From contig OY755176.1 of the NCBI GenBank assembly GCA_963576735.1, positions 16,043,423 through 16,107,422 of the forward strand: a stretch of 64,000 nucleotides of DNA, in the 5' to 3' direction. The position numbers were made by a program, and so were the translations under genes. Under the pieces are notes generated by a model. The model was given only the letters and a program-made list of their open reading frames with translations. It did no database searches and was not told the DNA's origin. Shown piece after piece: positions 13,286 through 24,800 of the stretch. This stretch comes from Bedellia somnulentella. Lineage: Eukaryota > Arthropoda > Insecta > Lepidoptera > Bedelliidae. Each line of letters starts with the position of its first letter. Within the stretch, counting starts at the first letter, position 1.

Positions 13286-14571
13286 TAATTGCACTACCTG
13301 AATGAGAGGCATAAAAGGCGATGCACGTTTATCAAAATGACAAAAATTACGCTACATGTTTAGAAGATTAGTATCGTTGCCACCCTTTCAGAAATATACG
13401 GCGTAATCAATGAAAATATAGGGTGTTGCCAATTGAGGTCTTAGAATTAGATGACGACGAAAAATACACATTAGATAAGTGAAGTGAGTACTTATAAGTG
13501 AAGCCTATAATAGTAGTAGTTGTCTATGTTTCCGAAGTTCATGGGCTGTTTATCGAAATTCAATCAAAACTTAAGTGTGTTTATGTCACTCTAGAGGACC
13601 ACGCCAGCTTCGCACGAATAGTTTAATTATTCAAAATTTAGCGTGATAAGGGTGTAAGTTGTTATTAATGAAATCATTTTTGGAATCAATTGAATTATGG
13701 AATAACTCGTTTCGAGTTTCGGATCGTATTCATTACAGCCACAAAAACAACTCTTCCTCTTATAGAAGATTGTGGTCAATTTCTTTGCGTTCAAGTAACA
13801 AAAATAGTATATTTGATTTTAACCCAAATTAAAAAGCAAGGGTTTTCTTATTTACAAATCAAACAACGAGTTTTACTACGCTAAAAAATCTCAATCTTAG
13901 TTCAACATCACTAAACAAACGATATCAACTGGCGTGCCCTCAGCCCTACGTACAGAGCCCGATAAGGCACGTATCTGCGACGTAGGCACAGACAGGGCTA
14001 TAATTAAATTGGATGTAACGAGGAACACATCACAGCGTATGCGAAACGGCAAATCTAAGGGTGAGAATCCACTACAGCTGTACGAGTAAAATATGACTTT
14101 TAAGAACCAATAAAATCGCTTGATTTACTTGTCACGAGAAACGCGTTAATCAAATAATAATAATTAATTTACCTTATGTAAACGAAGCGATTCTTTTGGA
14201 TTAAAATACATTTTCCTCGCACAGCTCTGCTGGATTCGCACCCTAATGCTTTCACACTGCGTTCTATTTTGATTCCTAAAGTGTTGACAGAAATACGAGC
14301 GTGTGAGCTTTACTTGTATGAAATGTAAGGGCCGTTATACTGCACAGTACATACTCGTACTCGTTTAAGGAAAAGAAAATGACCGTAGATGTGTTTTCCC
14401 GCACTATTGCTTTAGAATTTTATTCTTAATATGGTTTGTACTATGATAAAGAGAAATGTTGGGATTTCAACGCCGGCAACATTGTTGTTATAAAGAAGCT
14501 TCTTACTTTTCATTTTAATGTTTTTTGAATTTCGAATATTTTCTTTAAGTCTTTAAAATATTCATTGCGAC

Positions 14572-14772
14572 CAAACTACGGCTATAAATCCCTAATATGG
14601 TTAGCTAGTAGTTTCTTAGTATATTTTGGAAGTTAAGCTGTAAACTAATGAATAGTTGTGGTGGTGGTCACAACACCTAACAAACAATAACTTGAAAGGT
14701 CCAAAAACCAAGCCACGTCGTACTACATCAATGGGAAGAAATGGGTTTGTTCTTTCTAAGCCGATATCGCAC
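14572..14772 (-). repeat. R1 repeat, diverged
   Basis: ACGGCTATAAATCCCTAATA at the tail side and TGGGAAGAAATGGGTTTGTT near the head. It is followed in the same orientation by a better R1 copy. Confidence 0.55.
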
Positions 14773-14784
14773 AGCTATTATTAT

Positions 14785-15020
14785 TATACATACATATACT
14801 CACGGCTATAAATCCCAAGAAGGGGTAGCCAGAGCTAAGGAATTAGGAATTCCTCAGCCACTTTTGGAAAGTTTAAAGGGGAAAAGATAGTAAAATAAGG
14901 GTTGTTGGTGATAGGACTCCAAGCGCATCGCCCAAAAAAAAACCCTTTTTAAGCCCCAATACCGTTAGTCGCCTCTTACGTTCACCCACCGGAAGAAATG
15001 GGGTAGTGTTATTCTTAAGT
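14785..15020 (-). repeat. R1 interspersed repeat
   Basis: Near full-length: TACTCACGGCTATAAATCCC, CCTCAGCCACTTTTGGAAAG, CCCCAATACCGTTAGTCGCC, CCGGAAGAAATGGGGTAGTG. Confidence 0.75.
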
Positions 15021-15021
15021 C

Positions 15022-16600
15022 TTATTATTATAAAATACTATAAATTCGTACAAAAATGTGACTTAAGTAAAATGATTGCATATGTTTTTAATTGTTCAAA
15101 GGCAACCAAACACTTTGTTGTACTGAACAAATTCCCCTTACTTCATCTCAAGCGGTATACTCTTCACACAGCTAACTATATCATGGATTAAAAACAAAAA
15201 AAGATCAGATATTAAAAAAAAAACATTCGTGTATTATAGAAATTGTTTGATATACTTATTGATATTACTATTAAGACCTGTGTATCGGATTATTTAATAA
15301 ATAGTTAGTATTCTTTTGTTCCAATGTGTACAAAGAACTTTGTAGCTTTGCTCGATGTAAATGTTTTCCTTTCTACTTATATCGAGTGCATTATGAAAAA
15401 AACATGTGGTTGATTGTAAAAATACAAAGCCAAGCGTATTAGTTTTAATAACATTTTATCCCACTTCACCCTCTCGGCATTGTAAATACATCATTTACTA
15501 AGTTCAAAAATAGTCCTTTCATAAAAAGCTTAACTATTAATTACCAAGTTCTTTCCTAAACAAGGAGGGTTTCATTCCGCCCCTTGTTTTAATAATTATT
15601 TTTTACGATAGCTGTTAAAGTGTCACGGATTTGATGGCTCTTTGCTGTGTGAAATATGGTCGTGTTGATAGACGGAGGGTTAGGAAACATTGGATGTTAG
15701 TGTTTTAAATAAATTACCGATCGGAAATGAAGCTTTAGGAAACAAATAAAGGTGGTCAGAGGTACAGATGAAGTTGTTGATTAATAAACATTGAGTATAA
15801 AGGCTGCATATAGAATAAAAGATATTAATATTGTAACATCCAAATTCGATCCCATGGATATGTGTAATAACTTAGACCATAACTACTGCTTTGTTATGTA
15901 CATGAACACCTTAATCAATGTAATGTAATAAGCAGTTAATATACATTCATTGACGATTGCCGCAAACTGCACCTTATAAGCGATAAAATTATAACGATAT
16001 AAAGTTTATTATAAGTTACTGTTATTCTGTTATCACCATTTTTTGCTATATATATAAAAAAAACATTTATTTTAAATTATAAACTATTTAATTCATAATA
16101 ATATAAACCAATTTGTTCATTTACGGAAGAAAAAAATGAGAAATCAGAAACCACACAAAGCAACCGAAGCCAATGTATTATAATATTGACTGAACCGTGG
16201 CAGCCCTATAACCGCTCAAGGCCAACAGTCGACGAACAAAAAAATTCAAAACCTTCGTTCAGCTCAGACACTTTCTACAAAAAAAGAAACCGACAATATT
16301 TAAAGGGATTATATACACCTAAGTATAAAATATCGGAATGGGGACTTATTTGACTGGCTACATTGTCCAATCTTGTATAATACGATTAACTATTGAAAGG
16401 AGAAATGAATTATAAAGGGATCGGATTCCTTGATAATTAAGTATCGAAATGTGATAGTTGTCCTTGAACGGATGAGAAAACTAAATAAATCCGAAGTGAA
16501 GGAGGTGAAACGAATACATCACGGAAATTATGATTACATTACAACTCAAAATCAAAAAATAATGTTTTCATGTGGAAATAATTAGGTTAAAAAACAAAAT
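15022..16600. other. unassigned AT-rich sequence
   Basis: No gene, RNA or recognised repeat seen. Confidence 0.4.
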
Positions 16601-16621
16601 CGTTGATATGTCATTTAAATC

Positions 16622-16682
16622 TTTTTGTTCATGAAAACCTCATGTGGGGATTATTACTAATAAGTAAAGAATAAATAAAGGA
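16622..16682 (-). mobile_element. S3 SINE tail, inverted
   Basis: TTCATGAAAACCTCATGTGG and AATAAGTAAAGAATAAATAA are the reverse complement of the S3 3' tail, making a head-on pair with the next S3 copy. Confidence 0.6.
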
Positions 16683-16696
16683 ATCGGATCGGAATC

Positions 16697-16888
16697 GGAA
16701 GAAATCGGAGGTAGGAAACGCAAACACTACTAAAACGTGTAAAAGAAATATAGGATAGAAGAATTTCGCGCTGGCAGCCATAGACACGGTAGCTCAATTG
16801 GCAAGAGCGACGGGGGAGTATACCCGAGGTCGCAGGTTCGAATCACGCCTGTGTCGAAATTTTTCGTTCCTTTATTTATTCTTTACTT
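16697..16888 (+). mobile_element. SINE (S3)
   Basis: Same head and tRNA-like core as the copy near 20.5 kb (GGTAGCTCAATTGGCAAGAG, GTCGCAGGTTCGAATCACG) with the TTTTTCGTTCCTTTATTTAT tail. An inverted S3 tail lies immediately before it at 16622-16682. Confidence 0.75.
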
Positions 16889-16984
16889 ATTCGTTGATAT
16901 GTCGTTGATTAATAAGAAGTCGTTTATTTTTTATTATTATAAGTTTGGTTATATTTGTATTATTTACAGAAAAACATATACTGT

Positions 16985-17215
16985 ACCTGTGGCCGAGTGG
17001 ATAGGTGACTAGCTTCTCAGTCCGGAGGTTGCGGGTTCGATCCCCGCTGAGAGCAACATTTATGTGATGAGCATATATGATTGTTTCTTACTCTTGGATG
17101 TTATTTATATGTGTATCATATAATATAAAATATATCGTTGAGTTAGTATTCCATAATTCTAATTATACTTAGTTTGGGGCTAACTATTTATTTATTACTC
17201 ATGGAGATAGACAGG
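16985..17215 (+). mobile_element. tRNA-derived SINE (family S4)
   Basis: GTGGCCGAGTGGATAGGTGA (A-box) and GTTGCGGGTTCGATCCCCGC (B-box) are followed by ACATTTATGTGATGAGCATA and a body shared with two other copies in this window. The repeated flank marks it as a SINE, although the head is still tRNA-like. Confidence 0.7.
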
Positions 17216-18007
17216 GACTATCGTTCTTGGCACACCACTCGTGCTTCATTTAGTTCATTTATGTATGTATTGTTATCCACACAAACTACATCAAGCTTTC
17301 GTTTAACTATGTTAATCGTATTTATTATTTTTTAATTTTAATAGGTTAACATACGTTGATATCATACAAACTATCCACAATCTTAGAATTTTAAGCAGGG
17401 GGCTACATTTTTGCGAATATTTGTAGTTGCAAATACATTTTTGCGTATTTTGGTCAACAAAGTAAGATTCACGTATTGGATAAATTAAAAATGTGCTTGA
17501 TTATTACAAGCGCTCTATTATTCATGAGATGTTACAAAAATTTAAAAATACAGTATAAGTACAGGTGACGCCCTTACCTATATCCATGACAACAATGTTC
17601 TCCTATTTTATACTACAAATATTTAATTTAAAAACTATTTAATAAAATTATAGTTTCAATATGGAGGTAATAAAATTTTCAAAATAAAATAAATAGGATA
17701 AATTTCTACCGGGTCTTTAAAGCTTTGAAATAGCTTGATTGTCTGATCACTAATCTGTAAAAAACCACAGCTATAAAGATTCGTAAAAACGCTCAATGTA
17801 AAACAATCAAATATCATACAACCAAACTGCCTTCAGAGGGCCGATGGATGCCCCGTAACTTGCAACTCGCAACACAAAATAAGAGAGCCCTAACAAGGCC
17901 GAATACCACTCGAGAGGATAATAAAAATAGAATGAGATGGGTCTGATATATTTGACATATATACGTACAACAAATACCATAAATGTAGGAATAATACTCA
18001 ACTCAAA

Positions 18008-18246
18008 CTACTAATACTTCTGAACATCACGTGACATTGTCACCTACTGGTCTGAGTACTCACCTTTGCTTGTACAGTGTATTCATGTCATAGGGGGCAG
18101 GCCTATCGCCGTTTTGTACGAATACACTGGTAATACATGTGGGTTTCCTCACGATGTTTTCCCGCATCGTTAGCAACTACTAGAAAACTTAGAATACTAG
18201 TCGTCTGCACGATAAGCGGTGTTCTACCCACTGAGCTATCACGCCG
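18008..18246 (-). mobile_element. diverged SINE (S2), minus strand
   Basis: The reverse complement shows CGTGATAGCTCAGTGGGTAG, a degraded B-box, TCGTGAGGAAACCCACATG and GGTGACAATGTCACGTGATG. It has internal deletions and lacks the TTATG tail, so it is an older copy. Confidence 0.65.
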
Positions 18247-18504
18247 TACAAATCGTATTTTATTTTAATTATAACAATTGTCTCTGCCTACCCCAAGAAA
18301 GGAAAGAAGAATATATAAATACCCTAACTGCTTTCTACTCATACAGAATTGTCTGGTTTATTTCTTTAAACTTAACAGTTTGAAAGTGAAAACCTTACAA
18401 AATTATCCTCTCATAAGAGGTTTTGTGAAGGTATTTTAAAAAGTACACCCTCTCATTTGTTGAATAAGCATTACAAAACCCTTTTATTTTCTTTAGATTT
18501 ACCT

Positions 18505-18535
18505 TTCTACAGGGTTAGGTTAGGTTAGTTAGATT
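18505..18535 (+). repeat. short telomere-like (TTAGG)n run
   Basis: GGGTTAGGTTAGGTTAG, about three units of the insect telomeric repeat. Similar two-to-three-unit runs occur near 19145 and 20598, each beside an S3 SINE. Confidence 0.6.
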
Positions 18536-18771
18536 TCCCTTTCTATAGGGTTAGCCTTATAAATAGGATAGCCAACGTTAGGTTTTCTTTCCTAGGGTTT
18601 TGAAATTAAGCCGCTCGTCCGGTCCCTTAGAGTCTGAAAAAAAGATGACAAATTTGTATATTAGTGACACTGCCACCTCTCCGGAAAAAAGGCACAAACT
18701 TCAGTCTTTGAGTCTTGATAAAAGATTCAAGATAAATTCTCAACCGTCCACGATGATATTGATAGGGAAAT

Positions 18772-18860
18772 AATCTATATATATATATATATATACTACA
18801 TCTTTATATATATATATATAAAGATGTAGTTTATATATATATATATATAAACTACATCTG
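18772..18860. repeat. (AT)n blocks separated by inverted ACTACATCT / AGATGTAGT words
   Basis: Three AT blocks of 16-20 bp alternate with ACTACATCT, AGATGTAGT and ACTACATCT. Each word can pair with its neighbour, giving two nested perfect palindromes. Confidence 0.8.
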
Positions 18861-19159
18861 TCCGACTATTATTCTAATAAACCAGCGTTTTAATAAATTA
18901 CTGACAAAAAACCCAAAACATAACGAAAAAATTAAATATATTTAAATGAACAGGATGAACAGGATACAGGAGCAGGATGAACAGGATCAAATTACATTTT
19001 GTCTTCCAAATATATTTAAATTCGAATAATAAAACTAAACTTCCGAATAAAATACTGAACCTCCGACAAGTTTATCCGTTTAACCCCCCTCGGTTGGGGG
19101 TTCTAAAGCCCCTGCAGGTGAAAAAAAGTTAGGTCACTTTTAGCTAGGTTAGGTTAGGT

Positions 19160-20262
19160 TATTTAAATCTTTTTGTTCATGAAAACCTCATGTGGAGCTT
19201 ATCTATCTATACTTATAATAAATCTGTAGAGAGGTCAATTCTGTACATGAAATATATTTTCAAAATAACTATCAGGTGGTGATTAGGGATCGATACTGAT
19301 GCCAAAAATGCAATCAGTAAAATTTTTGTCTGTCTGTCTGTCGGTTTGTATGTTCCTTATGGAAACAAAAACTACTCGACGGATTTTAACGAAACTTGGT
19401 ACAATCATTCTCCATACTCCTGGGCAGGTTTTTGTATACTTTCCAGCAGAGTAGTAAAGGGAAATTTTGGGAAAACGGGAGAAGTTACTACATTTTTTAA
19501 GCTTCCGTCGCGTGTGCAGACTTAATGGTTAAACTTACATAGAAATCATGTATGACGGAAATATTCTTCATAAAATTATCTAAAAAAAAATCTTCAACAG
19601 TTTATGTCTATCTTTTACGGTTGACTCACAATAACACGTGTAATTCCTGATAGCTTAGCAGTTCGGAACATTCTGATTGTATTTGTTTACTCTTACGTTT
19701 GTAAACTTCTCACTCATCCCTTATTTCAAAAAGGTAGCATTATTACCTATTTAATAAAAAAAGAATCATAGAAATCGGTAGAGAAACACCGAAATTAAAC
19801 ATAAAATAAGCCATCGCGCCCGTGACCAAAACCGAATCGTTACGGCGTTCGTATGGCGCCAGTAGTTGCATCCTACAACACGTAATGATTTACTTTTTAG
19901 ATTGTTATAAATACTTCATAGCGTTTTATTCCAAAATTTGCTATTAAACGGAAATACTGAACCGTTCATTAAAGCGCATTAAAAATCACCAAACTACACT
20001 GTTTAGGGAGTGCTATAAATTTAATAAATTGAAAACATTGCGCTGAATTTCACAATGCTTGAGCAGTGACTAAAGAAAGAAACCTCAGATATTTAAAAAA
20101 CAACGCTACCCGTGCGAAGCTGGGACGAACCACTAGTTACTAATAAATGAAGAATAAATAAAGGAAAGAAAAATTTCGACGCAGGCGGGAATCGAACCCG
20201 CGACCTCGGGTATACCCCCCGTCGCTCTGCCAATTGAGCTACCAATGGCTGCCAGCAAGTTC
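19160..20262 (-). mobile_element. SINE (S3), minus strand, split by a Helitron
   Basis: The tail part 19160-19201 and the main part 20137-20262 form one S3 copy. The main part reads, in reverse, a tRNA-like TAGCTCAATTGGCAGAGCGA and GTCGCGGGTTCGATTCCCG. The intervening 19202-20136 is a Helitron. Confidence 0.65.
19202..20136 (+). mobile_element. non-autonomous Helitron
   Basis: Begins TCTATCTATACTTATAATAA and ends GCGAAGCTGGGACGAACCACTAG, split here as GCGAAGCTGGGACG plus AACCACTAG. It is inserted between A and T, as Helitrons are. The interior has TCTGTCTGTCTGTCGG and ACTCGACGGATTTTAACG, common in lepidopteran Helitron relatives. No Rep/helicase coding. The flanking SINE gives the empty site. 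Confidence 0.75.
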
Positions 20263-20264
20263 AG

Positions 20265-20345
20265 CTCCCGCCTGTGTCGAGATTTTTCTTTCCTTTATTT
20301 ATTAGTAATAATCCCAACATGAGATTTTCATGAACAAACGATTTA
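20265..20345 (+). mobile_element. S3 SINE tail
   Basis: CCGCCTGTGTCGAGATTTTT through AACATGAGATTTTCATGAAC, a plus-strand S3 tail. It lies back to back with the minus-strand S3 copy that ends at 20262. Confidence 0.6.
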
Positions 20346-20424
20346 AATTATGTGATATTTAGGCGTTTCTACATTTTTTATTCTATCTGAAAAGTTAGAC
20401 AAGACACAATTAATAAAAATTCGG

Positions 20425-20600
20425 AGGTAGGAAACGCAAAGACTACTTAAACGTGTAAAAGAAATAAAGGATAGAAGAATTTCGCGCTGGAAGCCATTGA
20501 CACGGTAGCTCAATTGGCAGAGCGACGGGGACGTATACCCGAGGTCGCGGGTTCGATTCCCACCGGTGTGGAGATTTTTCTTTCCTTTATTTATTAGTAG
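20425..20600 (+). mobile_element. short tRNA-derived SINE (family S3)
   Basis: Head CGGAGGTAGGAAACGCAAAG, then tRNA-like ACGGTAGCTCAATTGGCAGA (A-box) and GGTCGCGGGTTCGATTCC (B-box), then the S3 tail GATTTTTCTTTCCTTTATTT. The tRNA-like part is followed directly by the shared tail, so it is a SINE and not a working tRNA gene. Confidence 0.75.
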
Positions 20601-21002
20601 GTTAGGTTATGTATAAAATGAGCGAGCGAAGCGAGCACCTTTAATGCATCATCCCTATGAGAAATGTAGTGTAATTTATAAAAAACTTGTAGACAAGTAA
20701 AGATAAAAATTACAAAGAATTGTTATCAGTAGAACATAATTTTACTCGGTAGAAAAGTATTGTAGCAATAAACAGACGAAACAGACATATTAATTTTTCG
20801 AAGATTTTTATATGTTATTCAGTCGTTTCGTCATTTTTACTCGGAGAAAAGTAGACGGAAATTTAGTATTTTATGCAGTAAATTTAATATATTTTGTAAG
20901 GACAATTTTTATTTTATTATCGGAGCTTTTATACCCATATTGATAGTGTTTAATAAAAACTAAACTGATGACAGCATTAAATGTCACATATAATTTTTTT
21001 GT

Positions 21003-21272
21003 GTAGTGCCGGCTTAGAATGTCACTACTTCTTTCTAAGCTTCTTTGCGACTAATCGCCTCTTGCGACACCTGTGGGTGGTCTCGTCGTTTGGGTATGGG
21101 GCTTTTTAAAGTGGTTTTTGGGCGATGTGGTTGGAGACCCATCACCAAAGATACTTTATTTGTACCATCTTGTCCCCTATCAACTTCCAAATGTGGCTGA
21201 GGAGTTTCTAGCTCTGAAGCTCTGGCTACCCTTTTTTGGAATTTATGGCCGTGAGTATATGTATGTATGCAA
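21003..21272 (+). repeat. R1 interspersed repeat downstream of APEH
   Basis: Sense R1 (GTAGTGCCGGCTTAGAATGT, GGTTGGAGACCCATCACCAA, GTGGCTGAGGAGTTTCTAGC, GCCGTGAGTATATGTATGTA). Confidence 0.7.
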
Positions 21273-21692
21273 TAATTACGTGTTGGCCATAGCTGTTAAG
21301 CATTATTGTGTTTTTATAATAAATAAATGCATATAAACATTTCATTTTGCAATTGGCTCCATGTCGCTGTTTCCGATGCTAATCTGGAATTTTTAGATCA
21401 GAATAAGTGATATGACTGGTTTTTATGAGCTGTTAAATTCCATTCTTGTCTTTTATCACCTTTTTCGGTTGTACGGTTTTCCCCTTTGACATGGGTTTAC
21501 TGTCTAGGCATAAATTGGTAGTTACCAGTATCGCCGTAAACATTAATGGCAAATCAGACTAGATATAAATAAAGTGCCTATTGTTGAACAACATTATAAA
21601 AAAAAACTATTAAAGCACTCAGTCATAGATTTTACAATAATATTCAAAATCTGTGATCTCAAAATGAAACGCAAAAAGAAAATTATAAAACA

Positions 21693-21698
21693 TTTATT
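21693..21698 (-). terminator. APEH poly(A) signal AATAAA
   Basis: AATAAA on the minus strand about 130 nt beyond the APEH stop codon, the first good hexamer after it. It gives a short 3' UTR. Position inferred; no transcript evidence. Confidence 0.5.
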
Positions 21699-21828
21699 AA
21701 ATTCATAAAAAACATATAATTGGCACTTATTCTTAAACTTTACTTATGTATTAGATATATATTAATACTTTGGAAAATCATTTTTTAATGTGAAAACAGA
21801 ATGCCAGTTATAAATAAATGCAAATTGA

Positions 21829-24800
21829 CTATAAATGTTGCAGGAACCAGTGAGCACCATTTATTAAGTTGTCCATTTCAGCCGGTAGAGTCGACAATGA
21901 ATGGTTGTCTTCGTACATAAATAATCTAAAACAATAAAAAAATTGTTATATAATATATAAGATATAATTATATAACTTACCATCATATTTTGAGACGAAA
22001 AGAATAAAGCCCTTTATTTTTACCCTATATTGATCGGTAATTTTAACCCCTAACTGCAGCTTTCTCTATGGAGCTTGGTAACTGTTGTTCAAGCAATGCA
22101 CGATAGCAATTTTTCGGAAATAAATATGTGTAACATATGGACAGATAGGCAGACAGAATCTCCATAGATTATTAAGTATACCCATAGGGAAACGCCTATC
22201 TATACTTATTTAATTATTTGGCATATGGCGACAAATCGCTCAACAGGATAACTAGAGCTATAAAATCACCAATACCACATCCACTTCAGGAAATTAAAAG
22301 TTTGAAAAATAATTGTATTAAATCAGTTTTCAACCTCATTGCCCGAACTAAACCCACGTAAAGAGAAAAGTTATAGTTTTCTTAGTTGTTTTTTTTTTAA
22401 ATAAATACAAACATCAACAAATAATAATTAAAATCTCACCTAGCCTCAACTCCGTTGGCCCTCAGTCGCCTGTAATACTCCAGTCCCTGGTAATAGGGTA
22501 CCCGTTTGTCCACTGACCCCAACATAAGGGCAGTTGGGGCCTTCACTTTGTGAACGTGAGCAAGGGGAGAACACCTCCTCATTGCTAAGAGGTGCTCCTC
22601 TGAAACTGCCCCTGCCTCTGTGAAATCGAATCCAGCCTCAACGGCGCACCTGAGGAAATAATTTAATTTATGGTGGCCACAGTTTATTACTAAACTGTGT
22701 ACACCCTATTTCAGGGTTTTCTAACTAGTATCTCTAAAAGTGGAAAGAATAACACGATTTTAACGATTTTTTTTTAGGGTAAGGCCAACAAACTACTCTA
22801 CAAGTGTTCTAATACCACAATAATACTTCGACTATTAATATTTACGGAGCAAATTATTACTTTAGTAGTGAGACCTCGATGAACACTAGGCAAGTTACAT
22901 GTTAAATTGTCTTAAAGAAACTCACCCATCCGAGTTATCAGCATAAGAGCCTTTTGTCGCCAAATCAATAAGCGGGTTTCTAAGCACTATCGCTTTAAAA
23001 CTGTCAGGATATCGACCAGCAAGATGGGCGGTTACAAAGCCTCCATAACTACCTCCGTATAGAAATATATTTTGTTCCGACAATTTTTGGTCTTTCGGCA
23101 CCAATGATGATATAGTAAGCATGCAGTCTTCAATGTCATAAGAACCGATATTGCCGATCAATGATCTAACAGATTTATCGCCGTTTCCAGTAGAGCCTCG
23201 GAAATTTATTCTTACTGAGGCGAAACCTATGGAGGATACGACTTTGTTTACCGATTGTAGTATAAAGTCTATGTTTTGTTCATTGACGTCTCACTGCTGA
23301 TCAAGAAAAAGAAACTCGCGGAGTATAGCCATGAATGAATACTATTATTTTTAGGTTAAAAGTTTACGCATAGTCATAAGTTTATTAACGATATATCGTG
23401 TACATGCATGAGAGTGAATTGGTGAAAAGTTTTAAGGCATATGTCAATGGTAATGTCAGTAGGGGCGTCTACGATGGGCGCATTTAGATCAAATAGGGTG
23501 TGTGGTCATAAAGGCAGATGACCGTAGTCTGAAGAAGAAAAGAGCACGTATGAAGAGATTAATTAATGCACACAAAGCTTAAAAGGATTGCCAGGTTCGT
23601 ACAAAGTAGCCGGCGGCGATGACATATGATACGAATGGGAACTAATGGCATGAGTAAATGTAGGTATATAACTTGAATAATTATGAATGGTATATATGAA
23701 AAAAAAGTAGTCGCCAAAAACAAAACCAACAATTTTGAAAAACTTACCAATCAGCAATATCAGTCGTATTGAACATAGTGGCGACATCTATAACCGGGTT
23801 CCGGGAAACGACAGCCCTATACGTTTCCGGGTATTGCCCACTGAGATGGGTGACTAAGAACCCCCCATGGGATCCGCCAGTCAAGAATATCCGGGTCGGA
23901 TCTACGTTGAATCTTTTGATGGCTTCATCGGTAGCCATTTTGCAATCTACCACGTCTTTGTCCCCGGCTTTGTTTAGCAAATAGTAGACAGATTTTTGGC
24001 CGTTCCCCACAGAGCCTCTGTAATTTACTTGAATGGTAGCGAAGCCTGGAATGGATTTGGATTTCTAACGACCGATTTCTGAATCGAGTATTCAAGCTGA
24101 GAACAACTTAAGTATCGTTCTGTCACATTGAAATCTTAACAACTGAATAAGACAAAACGATACTTAAGTCCTTCTCAGCTTGAATACTCAATTCAGAAAT
24201 CGGGCGTAAGTGTGTGTTTTTTTTATAAGACGGATATTTTAAGCCAGTCAATTTAGCTTTATCTAAAGCATTGTCTAAATAAGTATTTCTTTGCGAACTT
24301 AAGTGAAAGATTTTGATAAACATTGCATGCATCAAACTAAAATTGAGGAAAAACAAATACACAAGAAGCGATGAATAGACGATACAAGAGAAAACGAACT
24401 AATTAAGCAGGCAGCAGTGAGACGTCTTGGCAAAACATTATAGCATTTCACTTTTGTATCAATCTTATATAAGCTTAAGTACAAATATAACAAACTTAAC
24501 AGAATAATGGCAAAGTGACAAACTGATTTTAGGTTTCCAAGCTTTGCATTTAAGTAAGAAGTAAAAGCAAAACATTGCATTTTGGTAGCTTGACGTTTTT
24601 AGAGTTAGAGATGGGTAAAATATGTATGATTTCGATGTTACAGGAAATTTAATAACCCTAGAAATTATATACCCTTCCCAGGTAATGTGTACAATTCAAA
24701 AGCTATTGAAATAAAAACACAATATATTTTCTTATCTCCAGAAACCTCAAGCTTACAAATGGCACAGAATATAATTGGATGTATAGTGTATAATAATAAT

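Larger units (their letters stand above)
11235..14570. other. unassigned sequence with minor repeats
   Basis: Apart from the R1 relic, the CA microsatellite and the S3 tail, nothing coding is seen. 12640-12720 (GAAACCAGAAACGAAAGCTG, GAGATACAGGCGATCAGCCT) looks like the 3' UTR of some transcript or LINE. Confidence 0.4.

Noticed and set aside
16795..16860. tRNA gene candidate (A- and B-boxes, pairing acceptor ends)
   Set aside because: The same sequence with the same flanking head and tail recurs at 20.2, 20.5 and 31.2 kb, so it is the head of a SINE family. The anticodon arm is also poor.
16985..17056. tRNA-Leu-like sequence with GTGGCCGAGTGG and GGGTTCGATCCCCGC
   Set aside because: Its downstream body recurs at 37.9 and 58.9 kb with degraded heads, which marks a SINE. 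It could still be transcribed by Pol III but I would not call a functional tRNA.
21073..21336. 87-codon frame starting MGGLVVWVWG
   Set aside because: Lies entirely in an R1 repeat; the same translation fragments recur with stops in other R1 copies.
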